Source: Arenibaculum pallidiluteum | GTDB taxonomy: Bacteria > Pseudomonadota > Alphaproteobacteria > Azospirillales > Azospirillaceae | Length of the DNA: 64,000 nt | Reading direction: 5' to 3' | Assembly (NCBI RefSeq): GCF_017355985.1 | Contig: NZ_JAFIQU010000008.1 | Location: 62,001 to 126,000, forward strand | Part shown: piece by piece, positions 53,202 through 62,168 of the stretch | How the letters are laid out: every line of letters begins with the position of its first letter | How positions within the stretch are numbered: the first letter of the stretch is position 1 | Notes under the pieces: model-generated | What the model was told of the DNA's origin: nothing | Databases searched by the model: none | Seen by the model: the letters and a program-made list of their open reading frames with translations, nothing else | Made by a program: the position numbers and the translations under genes

Positions 53202-55499
53202 ATGCGGATCGTCTGCATCGGCGGCGGGCCGGCTGGGCTGTACTTCTCGATCCTGATGAAGAAGGCGGACCCGGCCCACCATATCCGGGTCTACGAGCGC
53301 AACCGCCCCTACGACACATTTGGCTGGGGCGTGGTCTTCTCGGACCAGACGCTGCAGAACCTCGCCTCGGCGGATCCGCCGACCAAGCAGGAGATCATCG
53401 CGAGCCTCGCCCAGTGGGACGCGATCGACATCCACTTCAAGAAGTCGCGGATCCGATCGCACGGGCACGGGTTTTGCGGGATCGGCCGCCGCCAGCTCCT
53501 GACGATCCTGCAGCGCCGGGCCCAGGAGCTCGGCGTCGAACTGGTCTTCGAGACCGAGGTCGCGGACCCGGACCAGTTCCCGGATGCGGACCTGATCGTC
53601 GCCGCCGATGGCGTGAACAGCCGGACGCGCGGCCGCCATGCCGACCATTTCCTCCCCGAGATCGACGTCAGGCCCAACCGCTACATCTGGCTGGGCACGC
53701 GCCGGCTCTTCGACGCCTTCACCTTCGCCTTCGTGGAGGTGCCGGACGCCGGCTGGTTCCAGGCCCATGCTTACCGCTTCGACGGGGAGACCTCGACCTT
53801 CATCGTCGAGACGACCCGCGAAGCCTGGCAGCGCGCCGGCCTGGACAGGACCGGTACGGCCGAGAGCATCGCCTTCTGCGAGCGGCACTTCGCCGAGCTG
53901 CTCGACGGCCAGGGCCTGATGGCCAACAGCCGGCACCTGCGCGGCTCCGAATGGATCAGCTTCCCGCGCATCTCCAACCGCACCTGGGTCAAGGACAACA
54001 TCGTGCTGATGGGCGACGCGGCCCACACGGCGCACTTCTCCATCGGCTCGGGGACAAAGCTGGCGCTCGAGGACGCGATCGCCCTCGCCCGCATCCTCGG
54101 CGAGCGGCCGGGGGACGTGCCGGCGGCGCTCCGCGCGTACGAGGCGGAGCGCCGGGTCGAGGTGCTGAAGCTGCAGTCCGCCGCGCGCAACTCCATGGAA
54201 TGGTTCGAGAACGTCTCGCGCTACGCCGCGCTCGAGCCCGAGCAGTTCGCCTATTCGCTGCTGACGCGCAGCCAGCGGGTGAGCCACGAGAACCTCCGCC
54301 TGCGCGACCCCGGCTATGTCGACCAGGTGGAATGCTGGCTCGCCGCGCGCGCCGGAGCATCCGCGCCCGAGCCGGTTCCCCCCATGTTCACGCCGTTCCG
54401 GCTGCGCGGCATGGATCTCGCGAACCGCGTCGTCGTCTCGCCCATGGCGATGTACAGCGCGGTCGACGGCACGCCCGGAGATTTTCATCTCGTCCATCTC
54501 GGAGCACGCGCCCAGGGCGGCGCCGGCCTCGTGGTGACCGAGATGACCTGCGTCTCCCCCGAGGGTCGGATCAGCCCGGGCTGCACCGGCATGTACGCGC
54601 CGGAGCACGTCGCGGCGTGGCAGCGGATCACGGGCTTCGTGCACGATCACACCGGCGCGCGGATTTGTCTGCAGCTCGGCCATAGCGGGCCCAAGGGGTC
54701 GACCCGGCGCGGCTGGGACGGCTACGACCTGCCGCTGGAGACCGGCAACTGGCCGGTGATGGGCCCCTCGCCCGTCGCCTGGAGCCCGGCGAACCAGATC
54801 CCGCGCGAGATGACCCGCGACGACATGGACGCGGTGGTCTCGCAGTTCCGAAGCGCGACGCTGATGGCGGTGGAAGCCGGCTTCGACATGATCGAGCTGC
54901 ACGCCGCCCACGGCTATCTGCTCTCGGCCTTCATCACCCCGCTGACGAACCGGCGCACCGACGAATTCGGCGGCAGCCTGGAGAACCGCCTGCGCTTCCC
55001 TCTTGAGGTCTTCGCCGCCATGCGTGCCGCCTGGCCCGTGGAGCGGCCGATGTCGGTGCGGATCTCGGCGACGGACTGGTGCGAGGACGGCATCGGCCCC
55101 GAGGACGCGGTTGCGGTTGCGCGCGCCTTCGCGGCGGCCGGCGCGGACCTGATCGACGTCTCGGCGGGCCAGACCTCGACCCGCGCCCGCCCGGTCTACG
55201 GGCGCATGTTCCAGACGCCGTTTTCGGACCGCATCCGGAACGAGGCCGGGATCGCGACCATGGCAGTCGGCAACATCATCGAGCCCGACCATGTGAACGC
55301 GATCATCGCCTCGGGCCGGGCCGATCTCTGCGCGCTGGCCCGTCCTCACCTCGCCGACCCGTACTGGACGCTGCATGCGGCGGCGCAGCTCGGCCAGGAC
55401 GCGCAGCCCTGGCCCGTGCAGTACCGCGCCGGACGGGACCAGCTTCTCAGGACCCGGTCGCGGAGGGCGGCGGGCGGCGGCCAGGAGGCCCCCTCCTGA
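53202..55499 (+). CDS. Anthraniloyl-CoA monooxygenase/reductase (bifunctional)
   Basis: 765 aa fusion. N-terminal flavin monooxygenase (about 1-390): FAD loop GGGPAGLYF at 7-15, [11 protein letters not shown], and [26 protein letters not shown]-terminal Old Yellow Enzyme domain (about 395-740): [21 protein letters not shown], active-site H567/H570 in [10 protein letters not shown], and [14 protein letters not shown]. This domain pairing is diagnostic for 2-aminobenzoyl-CoA monooxygenase/reductase, which hydroxylates then reduces the ring; salicylyl-CoA 5-hydroxylases are close relatives. Not adjacent to the CoA ligase, 28 kb away, but under the same operator. Confidence 0.9.
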   Translation: MRIVCIGGGPAGLYFSILMKKADPAHHIRVYERNRPYDTFGWGVVFSDQTLQNLASADPPTKQEIIASLAQWDAIDIHFKKSRIRSHGHGFCGIGRRQLLTILQRRAQELGVELVFETEVADPDQFPDADLIVAADGVNSRTRGRHADHFLPEIDVRPNRYIWLGTRRLFDAFTFAFVEVPDAGWFQAHAYRFDGETSTFIVETTREAWQRAGLDRTGTAESIAFCERHFAELLDGQGLMANSRHLRGSEWISFPRISNRTWVKDNIVLMGDAAHTAHFSIGSGTKLALEDAIALARILGERPGDVPAALRAYEAERRVEVLKLQSAARNSMEWFENVSRYAALEPEQFAYSLLTRSQRVSHENLRLRDPGYVDQVECWLAARAGASAPEPVPPMFTPFRLRGMDLANRVVVSPMAMYSAVDGTPGDFHLVHLGARAQGGAGLVVTEMTCVSPEGRISPGCTGMYAPEHVAAWQRITGFVHDHTGARICLQLGHSGPKGSTRRGWDGYDLPLETGNWPVMGPSPVAWSPANQIPREMTRDDMDAVVSQFRSATLMAVEAGFDMIELHAAHGYLLSAFITPLTNRRTDEFGGSLENRLRFPLEVFAAMRAAWPVERPMSVRISATDWCEDGIGPEDAVAVARAFAAAGADLIDVSAGQTSTRARPVYGRMFQTPFSDRIRNEAGIATMAVGNIIEPDHVNAIIASGRADLCALARPHLADPYWTLHAAAQLGQDAQPWPVQYRAGRDQLLRTRSRRAAGGGQEAPS

Positions 55500-55526
55500 C
55501 CGCGGCGCCGGCCAGGGCTGCGACGT

Positions 55527-56069
55527 TCAGGCCGCCCCGCCCTGCTGTGCGAGATAAAGGGTCCGCGCCGAGATCGTCTTCTGGAGCTGCTGGAACATGG
55601 GATCCCGCTCCATGGCCGCCCGATCGATCCGCGCCACAGGCTTCGCGATGGCGTTGTAGGCTGACTGCGTCAGGGCGGTAGGGAATTTCTCGATCTCGCC
55701 CCCGAGCTGCCGGGCAATAAATTCCGCCCGGGCCTGGGCAAGGATCGGCCCGGTCACGCCGTTCACGTCACCTGGCAGGCTCTTGAGCTTGGTGGCAAGG
55801 GCATTCGACGTCGCTAGAATTCCGTTGTTATCGAGTTCGGCCACGACCTTCCCACTCACAACCACGCGAGCATACTTCTTATATGCCGGACTATCCGACA
55901 GATCTGGGGGCTGCGAATACTTGTGCTCGAGGAGCGCTGTCTGGCTGGCAATCAGCCGGGTGTAGAGATTGTCGGGCAGTTCCGAGGAAGGGACGGCACG
56001 TATCTGACTTGTGTCCAGCCGCCGCAGTCCCAAGACTGACGGGCCCTGGCCCGAGGAAATGATGGTCAC
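55527..56069 (-). CDS. Uncharacterised 180-aa protein
   Basis: Starts MTIISSGQGPSVLGLRRLDTSQIRAV. Soluble, mainly helical, no cysteine, no signal peptide. Its N-terminal half is coded by DNA visibly less GC-rich than neighbours (about 55800-56040). Contains YKKYARVVVSGKVVAELDNNG, which reads like one beta unit. No family recognised; late acquisition is possible. Confidence 0.6.
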   Translation of the reverse strand: MTIISSGQGPSVLGLRRLDTSQIRAVPSSELPDNLYTRLIASQTALLEHKYSQPPDLSDSPAYKKYARVVVSGKVVAELDNNGILATSNALATKLKSLPGDVNGVTGPILAQARAEFIARQLGGEIEKFPTALTQSAYNAIAKPVARIDRAAMERDPMFQQLQKTISARTLYLAQQGGAA

Positions 56070-56169
56070 GGCGGTATCCCCCCTGATTGCCGACTGACTG
56101 GCCGCCAGGGATGCATGTGCCGTGCCGTCGGTCGGGCGCGAAAGAGATGCCCGGCCGAGGCGGCGGTCC

Positions 56170-57228
56170 TCAGCGCCGCTCGCCGGGCACCTCGGTCGCC
56201 TCGCCGAGGGTCTCGCGCACGTAGAGCTTCTTCACGAGCACGAAGCAGACGACGGTCAGCGGGGCCGCCACGATCACGCCCATGATGCCGAACAGCGCGC
56301 CGAAGGCCGCGACCGAAAGCACCAGCAGGGCGGGCGGCAGCGACACCATGCGCTTCTCGAGAATGGGGGTGATCACATTGGATTCCAGCTGCTGGACCGC
56401 CAGGAACAGGCCGAGCGTCCAGGCGAAGGGGCCGAGGCCCTGGGTCAGGGCCAGCAGCAGGGCAGGCACCGCGCCCACGATCGGCCCGATCACCGGCACG
56501 AACTCGGCCAGCGCAGCGAAGAGGCCGAGCGCCAGCGGGCCCGGGAGCCCCACCGCCCAGGCGCCAACGCCGATCAGCAGGCCGACGATCGCCATGGCGA
56601 CGAGCTGCGCGATGAGCCACAGGCGCAGGGCGCGCCCGCAATCCGCCAGCGCCCCCTCGACGCGCGCCTGCTGCGCCTTGGGGAAGAGCTTAACGGCGCC
56701 ACGCACGTACTCGCTGGGGTCGCCGGCCAGGAAGGCACCGGTGATCGCGATCAGGACGATGCCCGACAGCCCGCCCAGCAGGGTCGTCCCGTAGGAGAGC
56801 ATCCAGCTCGCCAGGTCGCCCGAGACCAGCTCCCGCACCGAGGAGGCATCGGGAAGATCGCCGATGAGCGGGAAGCCCAGGCGCTCCTCGATGGTCCGGG
56901 CGGCGTCAGGCAGGCGGTCGACAAGTTCGTGCACCTGCTCGCGCAGCTCGGCGCCGACGAGCAGTGCCATCCCCGCGAGGGCCAGCAGGATCAGCGTGCC
57001 GCTGAGCAGCAGCGCCCAGCGCCGCGGCAGCCGCGCATAGCGCTGGAACGGCTCGGATGCCGCGACCAGCAGGGTCGCGATCACCACCGCCGCGATCGCC
57101 AGGAGAATGACGTCCCGGACCAGCCAGAGCACGAAGGCGCCGGCACCCACGCCGGCCACGATCAGGACCTTGCGCAGGAACGCTACCTCGCTCCGCGGCG
57201 CGGATTGCACACCCCCTCCGCCGTCCAT
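56170..57228 (-). CDS. AI-2E family permease
   Basis: 352 aa, about seven to eight membrane segments in AI-2E/PerM order, with the signature FVPVIGPIVGAVPALLLAL and LESNVITPILEKRMVSLPPALLVLSV. Family members include exporters of AI-2 and sodium/proton antiporters. ATG 57228 chosen because membrane segments start soon after; longer frames lack support. Confidence 0.88.
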   Translation of the reverse strand: MDGGGGVQSAPRSEVAFLRKVLIVAGVGAGAFVLWLVRDVILLAIAAVVIATLLVAASEPFQRYARLPRRWALLLSGTLILLALAGMALLVGAELREQVHELVDRLPDAARTIEERLGFPLIGDLPDASSVRELVSGDLASWMLSYGTTLLGGLSGIVLIAITGAFLAGDPSEYVRGAVKLFPKAQQARVEGALADCGRALRLWLIAQLVAMAIVGLLIGVGAWAVGLPGPLALGLFAALAEFVPVIGPIVGAVPALLLALTQGLGPFAWTLGLFLAVQQLESNVITPILEKRMVSLPPALLVLSVAAFGALFGIMGVIVAAPLTVVCFVLVKKLYVRETLGEATEVPGERR

Positions 57229-57339
57229 GCACCGGCTCCCTGCCTCGAATCCCCGATGGGGAACGTGCGGCGCCCCGCCCGGGTTGCGATTCCCGGGAAA
57301 AGGTTTAAAGTCGGTGCATTGGACGAGGGGGTACCAGCG

Positions 57340-57528
57340 ATGTCCGCCATCACCGACGTGATGCGTTCGCCCGCCGATTTCGCGGCGATCTCGCCGGCCG
57401 CCCAGGCGCGCGCCGGCCTGCCGGACCCGTCGTCCGAGCCGAAGACCGATCCCGCCGCCGAGGACCGGGCGCGCAAGGCCGAGGCGGAACGCACAGGTCG
57501 CGGCCAGCTTCTCGACATCCGGGTCTGA
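57340..57528 (+). CDS. Small uncharacterised 62-aa protein
   Basis: Starts MSAITDVMRSPADFAAISPAAQARAG; hydrophilic, disordered-looking, with a Pro/Asp/Glu-rich second half. GAGGGGG lies about 8 bases before the ATG. Low certainty. Confidence 0.45.
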   Translation: MSAITDVMRSPADFAAISPAAQARAGLPDPSSEPKTDPAAEDRARKAEAERTGRGQLLDIRV

Positions 57529-57717
57529 GCGGCACGCCGCCACGCTGCCCTGCTCCCGCGGCGCTCGAGGCGCCGCTTCCCCATCCGTCGGCCCCGCCCC
57601 GCCCGTTCCGACACCACTCGCGATCCCCTGCCGCCACCTGGCCCATGCCTCGCGCCGGGACGGGTCTACCGCTTCGCCGCTGGACGGGCGCCCCATCCGC
57701 GTGGTTAGCTTCGTGAT

Positions 57718-57738
57718 GATGTTTTAAGCTTGAAGTAT
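57718..57738 (-). promoter_or_regulatory. Operator copy C of the aminobenzoate regulon (inverted)
   Basis: On the minus strand the core reads TTCAAGCTTAAA; as written it is TTTAAGCTTGAA. It ends 21 bp before the Old Yellow Enzyme start. Identical to copies A and B at 16 of 21 positions; its centre AAGCTT makes it the most symmetric copy. Confidence 0.72.
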
Positions 57739-57759
57739 CGTGCCGGAGGCCGCCCAGGG

Positions 57760-59211
57760 ATGTGGAGACCGCCCGAGCGGATCGAGCACCCGCCCCGCCC
57801 GGGCCGCTGGCCCGACGCGCAGGAGGCCGCCGCGTCCCTCCTGTTCCAGCCCGTGGCGCTGGGGCCGCTGGCCCTTGCACAGCGGACCTGGGTTCCCGCC
57901 ATGGTGCCCTGGCGCGCGAGCCCCGAAGGGTTCGTCACACCCAGGGTCCTGGCCTGGTACGAGCGCCTGGCGCGCGGGCGCCCCGGCGCCATTGTGGTCG
58001 AGGCCACGGGGATCCGCGACGTGCCATCGGGGCCGCTGCTGCGCATCGGGCACGACCGCTTCGTTCCCGGGCTGGCCGAGCTGGCCGCGACGGTGCGCCG
58101 CGCGTCGGAAGGGCAGACGCGGCTGCTGATCCAGGTCATCGACTTCCTGGCGATCCGGCGGCGCCCCACGCCCGAGAAGTTCTTCCTGTCGCATCTGGCG
58201 GTCACGGACCGGCACCGGCAAGCGCTCGGCGCGCGGGACTGGCCCGAGGAGGCGGTGCGACGCCGCCTGCTGGAAATGCCGGCCGCTGAAGCCGAGGCCG
58301 TCCTGGACGAACGGGAACGCGAGACCCTGCGCATGGGCTATCGCGAGCGGGTGACCGACATGCATCTGCCGCATGTGCGCGACCTGCCGCGGGTGCTGCC
58401 CGGGCTCTTCGCCGAGGCGGCGCGGCGCGCGCGCGAGGCGGGATTCGACGGCGTCGAGCTTCACTACGCCCATGCCTACACCATGGCCTCGTTCCTGTCG
58501 GCGCGGAACGACCGGCCCGACGGCTATGGCGGGCCGCCGGGGAACCGCGTCCGCCTGCCGCTGGAAGTCCATGCCCGGGTCCGTGAGCGGGTCGGGCGGG
58601 ACTTCGCGGTCGGCTGCCGCTTCCTGGCCGAGGAGTGCATCCCCGGCGGCGGCACCGTGGAGGATGCCGCCTGGTTCGCCGCCCGCTTCGCCGAGGCTGG
58701 AATGGATTTCCTGTCGACCTCGCGGGGCGGGCGCTTCGAGGATGCGGCCCAGCCCAAGCCCGGCGCCGCGGCCTATCCCTATACCGGCCCCTCGGGATAC
58801 GAGTGCATGCCGCAGTTCATCTCCGACGCCCGCGGGCCCTACGGCCGAAACCTGGATCCGACGGCGCGGATCCGCGCCGGGCTCCGCGGGGCGGGCCATA
58901 CCACCCCGGTGATCGTCGCCGGCGGCATCCACGGGTTCGAGCAGGCCGAATCCATCCTGCGGCGCGGCGAGGCCGACCTGGTGGCGCTGGCCCGCCAGGC
59001 GCTGGCCGACCCGGACTGGTTCCTGAAGGTGCGGCTGGGCCGCGGCGATACGGTCAGGGTCTGCGCCTACACGAACTACTGCGAGGGCCTAGACCAGATG
59101 CACAAGGCGGTGACCTGCCGGCTGTGGGACCGCCAGGCGCTGGACGAACCCGGCGCGATGCTCACCGAGGACGGCCGGCGGCGGCTGGTCGCCCCGGCCT
59201 GGACCCCCTAG
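57760..59211 (+). CDS. Old Yellow Enzyme-like ene-reductase of the aminobenzoate regulon
   Basis: NADH:flavin oxidoreductase, 483 aa, longer than a simple OYE (about 365). The usual HGAHGY active-site string reads HYAHAY (H235, H238). DRPDGYGGPPGNRVRLPLEV and VAGGIHGFEQAE mark FMN-binding parts. Near the C-terminus CAYTNYCEGLDQMHKAVTC resembles a cysteine cluster found in larger family members, with one Cys position occupied by Thr. A TTG at 57730 lies inside operator C, so ATG 57760 is preferred. May reduce a ring CoA ester in the same pathway (inference). Confidence 0.82.
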   Translation: MWRPPERIEHPPRPGRWPDAQEAAASLLFQPVALGPLALAQRTWVPAMVPWRASPEGFVTPRVLAWYERLARGRPGAIVVEATGIRDVPSGPLLRIGHDRFVPGLAELAATVRRASEGQTRLLIQVIDFLAIRRRPTPEKFFLSHLAVTDRHRQALGARDWPEEAVRRRLLEMPAAEAEAVLDERERETLRMGYRERVTDMHLPHVRDLPRVLPGLFAEAARRAREAGFDGVELHYAHAYTMASFLSARNDRPDGYGGPPGNRVRLPLEVHARVRERVGRDFAVGCRFLAEECIPGGGTVEDAAWFAARFAEAGMDFLSTSRGGRFEDAAQPKPGAAAYPYTGPSGYECMPQFISDARGPYGRNLDPTARIRAGLRGAGHTTPVIVAGGIHGFEQAESILRRGEADLVALARQALADPDWFLKVRLGRGDTVRVCAYTNYCEGLDQMHKAVTCRLWDRQALDEPGAMLTEDGRRRLVAPAWTP

Positions 59212-59256
59212 GCCCCGTCCCGCGGCTCCGGCGCCATGCCGGACGCGGGACGGGCC
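59211..59256. terminator. Large bidirectional hairpin between convergent genes
   Basis: GGCCCCGTCCCGCG pairs with CGCGGGACGGGCC (one bulge); an inner TCCGGC/GCCGGA extends it. Sits between the OYE stop and the tspO end. No T-run. Confidence 0.7.
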
Positions 59257-59291
59257 GATGTCCAGGCGAAGCGCGGCTCGCAGGCTGCCAT

Positions 59292-59801
59292 TCAGTTCAG
59301 CAGCCAGACGCCCGCGTTCAGAGCGACGGCGTAGCTGAGCCACAGGAGGTAGGGCACGAGCAGCCAGGCGGCCGGCCGGCTGACAGCACGGAAGGACAGC
59401 AGCGTCCATGCGACGGCGGCCCACAGCAGCAGGATCTCGACCAGCGCCAGCCCGGGCCTGTGCAGGCCGAAGAACAGCACCGACCACAGGGCGTTGAGGG
59501 CGAGCTGGATGCCCCATGCGGCGAGCGGGCCGCGCACCGGCACCCGGCCGCCTTGCCGCCAGACGAGCCATGCGGATACGGCCATCAGCACGTAAAGGGC
59601 CGTCCAGGCCGGCGGGAACAGCCAGTTGGGCGGCGTGAAGCCGGGCTTCACGAGCCCCGCATACCAGGTCGGAATCGATGGCAGCGTCGCCGCCGAGCCG
59701 ATGGCGCCGGCCACGGCCACGGCCACAAGGAAGGCGACGAAGGCCGCGACCTGGGCGGCAGGGCCGGACGTGGGGCGGGGCGCAAGATCCATGGTCTGCA
59801 T
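59292..59801 (-). CDS. tspO: TspO/MBR family protein
   Basis: 169 aa, five membrane helices. Family signature: WYAGLVKPGFTPPNWLFPPAWTALYVLMAVSAWLVW, then LALNALWSVLFFGLHRPGLALVEI. TspO binds tetrapyrroles and responds to oxygen or light state in phototrophic relatives. ATG 59801 or 59792 both possible. Confidence 0.9.
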   Translation of the reverse strand: MQTMDLAPRPTSGPAAQVAAFVAFLVAVAVAGAIGSAATLPSIPTWYAGLVKPGFTPPNWLFPPAWTALYVLMAVSAWLVWRQGGRVPVRGPLAAWGIQLALNALWSVLFFGLHRPGLALVEILLLWAAVAWTLLSFRAVSRPAAWLLVPYLLWLSYAVALNAGVWLLN

Positions 59802-60128
59802 CTCAGACAAGCTGGTGCTCCGATGGCGCGGGTCAAGACCGGGCCCTGGCGGGCGGGCGCCCCGCGCGCCGGATTCGGCATCGCCGCTGCTCCGCCCCTC
59901 GATCACGGCGAGCGCGCCGGGCGCCATCGCATCATGGCCGCGCGAGGTCGGGTTGGGCTCGGGGCAACCGGGAGGCTGAAAATGGTGATAGCCGTAACAC
60001 GGTCCCGGGGCCCGCTTGCGGGGACAGCAAAGATGCTTTTAGCTCTTTCCCACGCCTCCTGCGGGCGGCCGGGCCCAGGCCCGGACACCCCCTGGGGGCG
60101 GCCCCTCGAACAGGAAGCCGGACCGCCC
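59802..60128. other. Intergenic region, 327 bp
   Basis: Divergent promoter space between tspO and the 5'-nucleotidase. Around 59974-60010 it contains short pairings (GGCT...AGCC) and around 60033 an AT-richer stretch CTTTTAGCTCTTT. I could not match it to any riboswitch class. Confidence 0.4.
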
Positions 60129-61721
60129 ATGACCCCGCTGAAGTCCCTGCCGATCCTGGCTCTTCTCGCCGGCCTGCCCGCGACGGCCTCGGCCGAGACG
60201 ACGCTGCGGATCCTGCACGTGAACGACGTGCATGCGCGCTACGACGAGACGACCTCCCAGGGATCCTTCTGCACGGACAAGGACCGGGCCGAAAACAAAT
60301 GCCTGGGCGGGGCCGCCCGGCTCCAGACCAAGCTGCGCGAGCTGCGCACTCCGGACTCGCTGTTCCTCGATGCCGGCGACCAGTATCAGGGCACGCTCTA
60401 CTACACCTTCTACAAGTCGGGCGCGGTGCAGACGATCCTGTCCATGCTGAAGCCGGATGCGCAGACGCTGGGCAACCATGAGTTCGACGATGGGCCCGGC
60501 GGCCTTGCGCCCTATCTCGACTACGCGCCCTGGCCGGTGCTGAGCGCCAACCTGGATACCAGGCGCGAGCCGAAGCTCCGCGGCAAGTACAAGCCCTGGA
60601 CGATCATCGACCGGCCTGACGGCCGGATCGGCGTCGTGGGCCTCACCACCGTCGACACCCCGATCACCTCGACCCCGGGCCCCACGGTGAGCTTCGCGCC
60701 CGAGGCCGAGGCGCTGCAGAAGGCTGTGGACACGCTGCGCGCCCGCGGCGTGAAGCGAATCATCGCGTTGACCCATGTCGGTTACGGCGAGGACCTGAAG
60801 CTTGCCGCACAGGTGGATGGCGTCGACGTCTTCGTCGGCGGGCACAGCCACACGCTGCTGGAGACCGGCAACGCCAAGGCGGGCGGCCCCTACCCCACCG
60901 TGGTGAAGTCGCCCTCGGGCGCGCCGTCGCTCGTCGTCCAGGCCGCCGCCTACAGCCTGTATCTCGGCCAGATCGACGTCACCTTCGACGATGCCGGGGT
61001 GCCGGTCCGCTGGGAGGGAAAGCCGATCCTGCTGTCCCCCGGGATCGCCAAGGACCCGGAGGTCGCCAGCAAGGTGGAGGAGCTGAGCGTGCCGCTCGCC
61101 CAGCTCCGCAGGCAGCCCGTGGGCGAGGCAACCGTCGAGCTCCAGGCCGCCGCCTGCCGCGCAACCGAGTGCAACATCGGCAACCTGGTCGCCGACGCGC
61201 TGCTCTGGGGCGCCAGCAGCCGCGGGGCGCAGGTCGCCATCATGAACGGCGGCGGCATCCGTACCAGCATTCCAGCAGGCCAGGTCACCATGGGACAGGT
61301 GATCGAGGTTCTGCCCTTCTCCAACACGCTTGCGACGGTGGAGCTCAGCGGGGCCGACCTGCTGAAGGCGCTCGAGCTGGGCGTCAGCCGCGCCCATGAC
61401 CCCAACGCGTCGGGTACCGGCCGCTTCCCGCAGGTAGCGGGAATGCGCTTCGCATTCGACGCGGCGAAGCCCGAGGGCGGCCGCATCAGCTCGGTCGAGA
61501 TCCGCACGTCCGGCGGCTATGCCCCCCTCGATCCCAGCGCCACCTACAAGGTCGCGACCAACAACTTCATGCGCACGGGCGGCGACGGCTACGCCGTCTT
61601 CGCGGCGGGCCGCAACGCCTACGACTACGGCCCGAACATCGAGATGGTGGTCGCCGACTACATCAAGGCCCACGGACCGGTCGCGCCCGCTATCGAGGGA
61701 AGGATCACGCGCCGGAACTGA
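60129..61721 (+). CDS. Exported 5'-nucleotidase/2',3'-cyclic phosphodiesterase
   Basis: 530 aa. Signal peptide (SLPILALLAGLPATASA). Metallophosphatase domain motifs: HVNDVHARYDE, DAGDQYQGT, LGNHEFDDGP, GGHSHTLLE. C-terminal nucleotide-binding domain has ATECNIGNLVADALLWG and MNGGGIRTSIPAGQVTMGQV. UshA-like periplasmic nucleotide salvage enzyme. Confidence 0.9.
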   Translation: MTPLKSLPILALLAGLPATASAETTLRILHVNDVHARYDETTSQGSFCTDKDRAENKCLGGAARLQTKLRELRTPDSLFLDAGDQYQGTLYYTFYKSGAVQTILSMLKPDAQTLGNHEFDDGPGGLAPYLDYAPWPVLSANLDTRREPKLRGKYKPWTIIDRPDGRIGVVGLTTVDTPITSTPGPTVSFAPEAEALQKAVDTLRARGVKRIIALTHVGYGEDLKLAAQVDGVDVFVGGHSHTLLETGNAKAGGPYPTVVKSPSGAPSLVVQAAAYSLYLGQIDVTFDDAGVPVRWEGKPILLSPGIAKDPEVASKVEELSVPLAQLRRQPVGEATVELQAAACRATECNIGNLVADALLWGASSRGAQVAIMNGGGIRTSIPAGQVTMGQVIEVLPFSNTLATVELSGADLLKALELGVSRAHDPNASGTGRFPQVAGMRFAFDAAKPEGGRISSVEIRTSGGYAPLDPSATYKVATNNFMRTGGDGYAVFAAGRNAYDYGPNIEMVVADYIKAHGPVAPAIEGRITRRN

Positions 61722-61914
61722 CGCGGAGCTGGCGAGGGGGCGGGCCGGCGCGCAAGGGCGCCCCGCCCCGCCGTGGCATGGCGTGGATGGCGGCGCGCAG
61801 GGTGCGGATCGTCCGCGCGAGCTGTGCACGCTCTCCGGCCGTCTCGGGACCGGATAGGCCGCGCAGATCCTGGATCGCGTCGCGGCATCTCGCTGCGATG
61901 TCGGTGAAGTCCAT
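61705..61914 (-). CDS. Possible 69-aa protein
   Basis: MDFTDIAARCRDAIQDLRGLSGPETAGERAQLARTIRTL opening, helical and soluble, Pro/Arg-rich end. Overlaps the nucleotidase stop by 17 nt on the opposite strand, and no clear ribosome site is seen. Plausible but weak. Confidence 0.35.
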   Translation of the reverse strand: MDFTDIAARCRDAIQDLRGLSGPETAGERAQLARTIRTLRAAIHAMPRRGGAPLRAGPPPRQLRVSSGA

Positions 61915-62168
61915 GGCTGCCTACAAGTGCAATCAATGGCTGGAGCCTAGCCGTCTTCCGCCGAACAGTGGTTGCAATCTTCGGTCGCGTTCCTGTCGGG
62001 ACAGCGAAAAGATGTTCCGCTGCCTGTTTGCGCATCGGCGCAGCCCGTAGATCGGGCGTTGCCGAGAACCGACCGCCTGCCCATACGCCTTCCGCCGGGC
62101 ACCCAAGACCAATGCGCAGTCCTCCCGCGGCGCCGTCGGGCGCATGATCGGCCGCCCTGACGCTTCGC

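Noticed and set aside
53169..55376. 735-codon minus-strand frame
   Set aside because: Antisense to the anthraniloyl-CoA monooxygenase; composition typical of a shadow frame.
59974..60040. Possible riboswitch before the 5'-nucleotidase
   Set aside because: Short pairings only; no conserved core of a known class could be matched.
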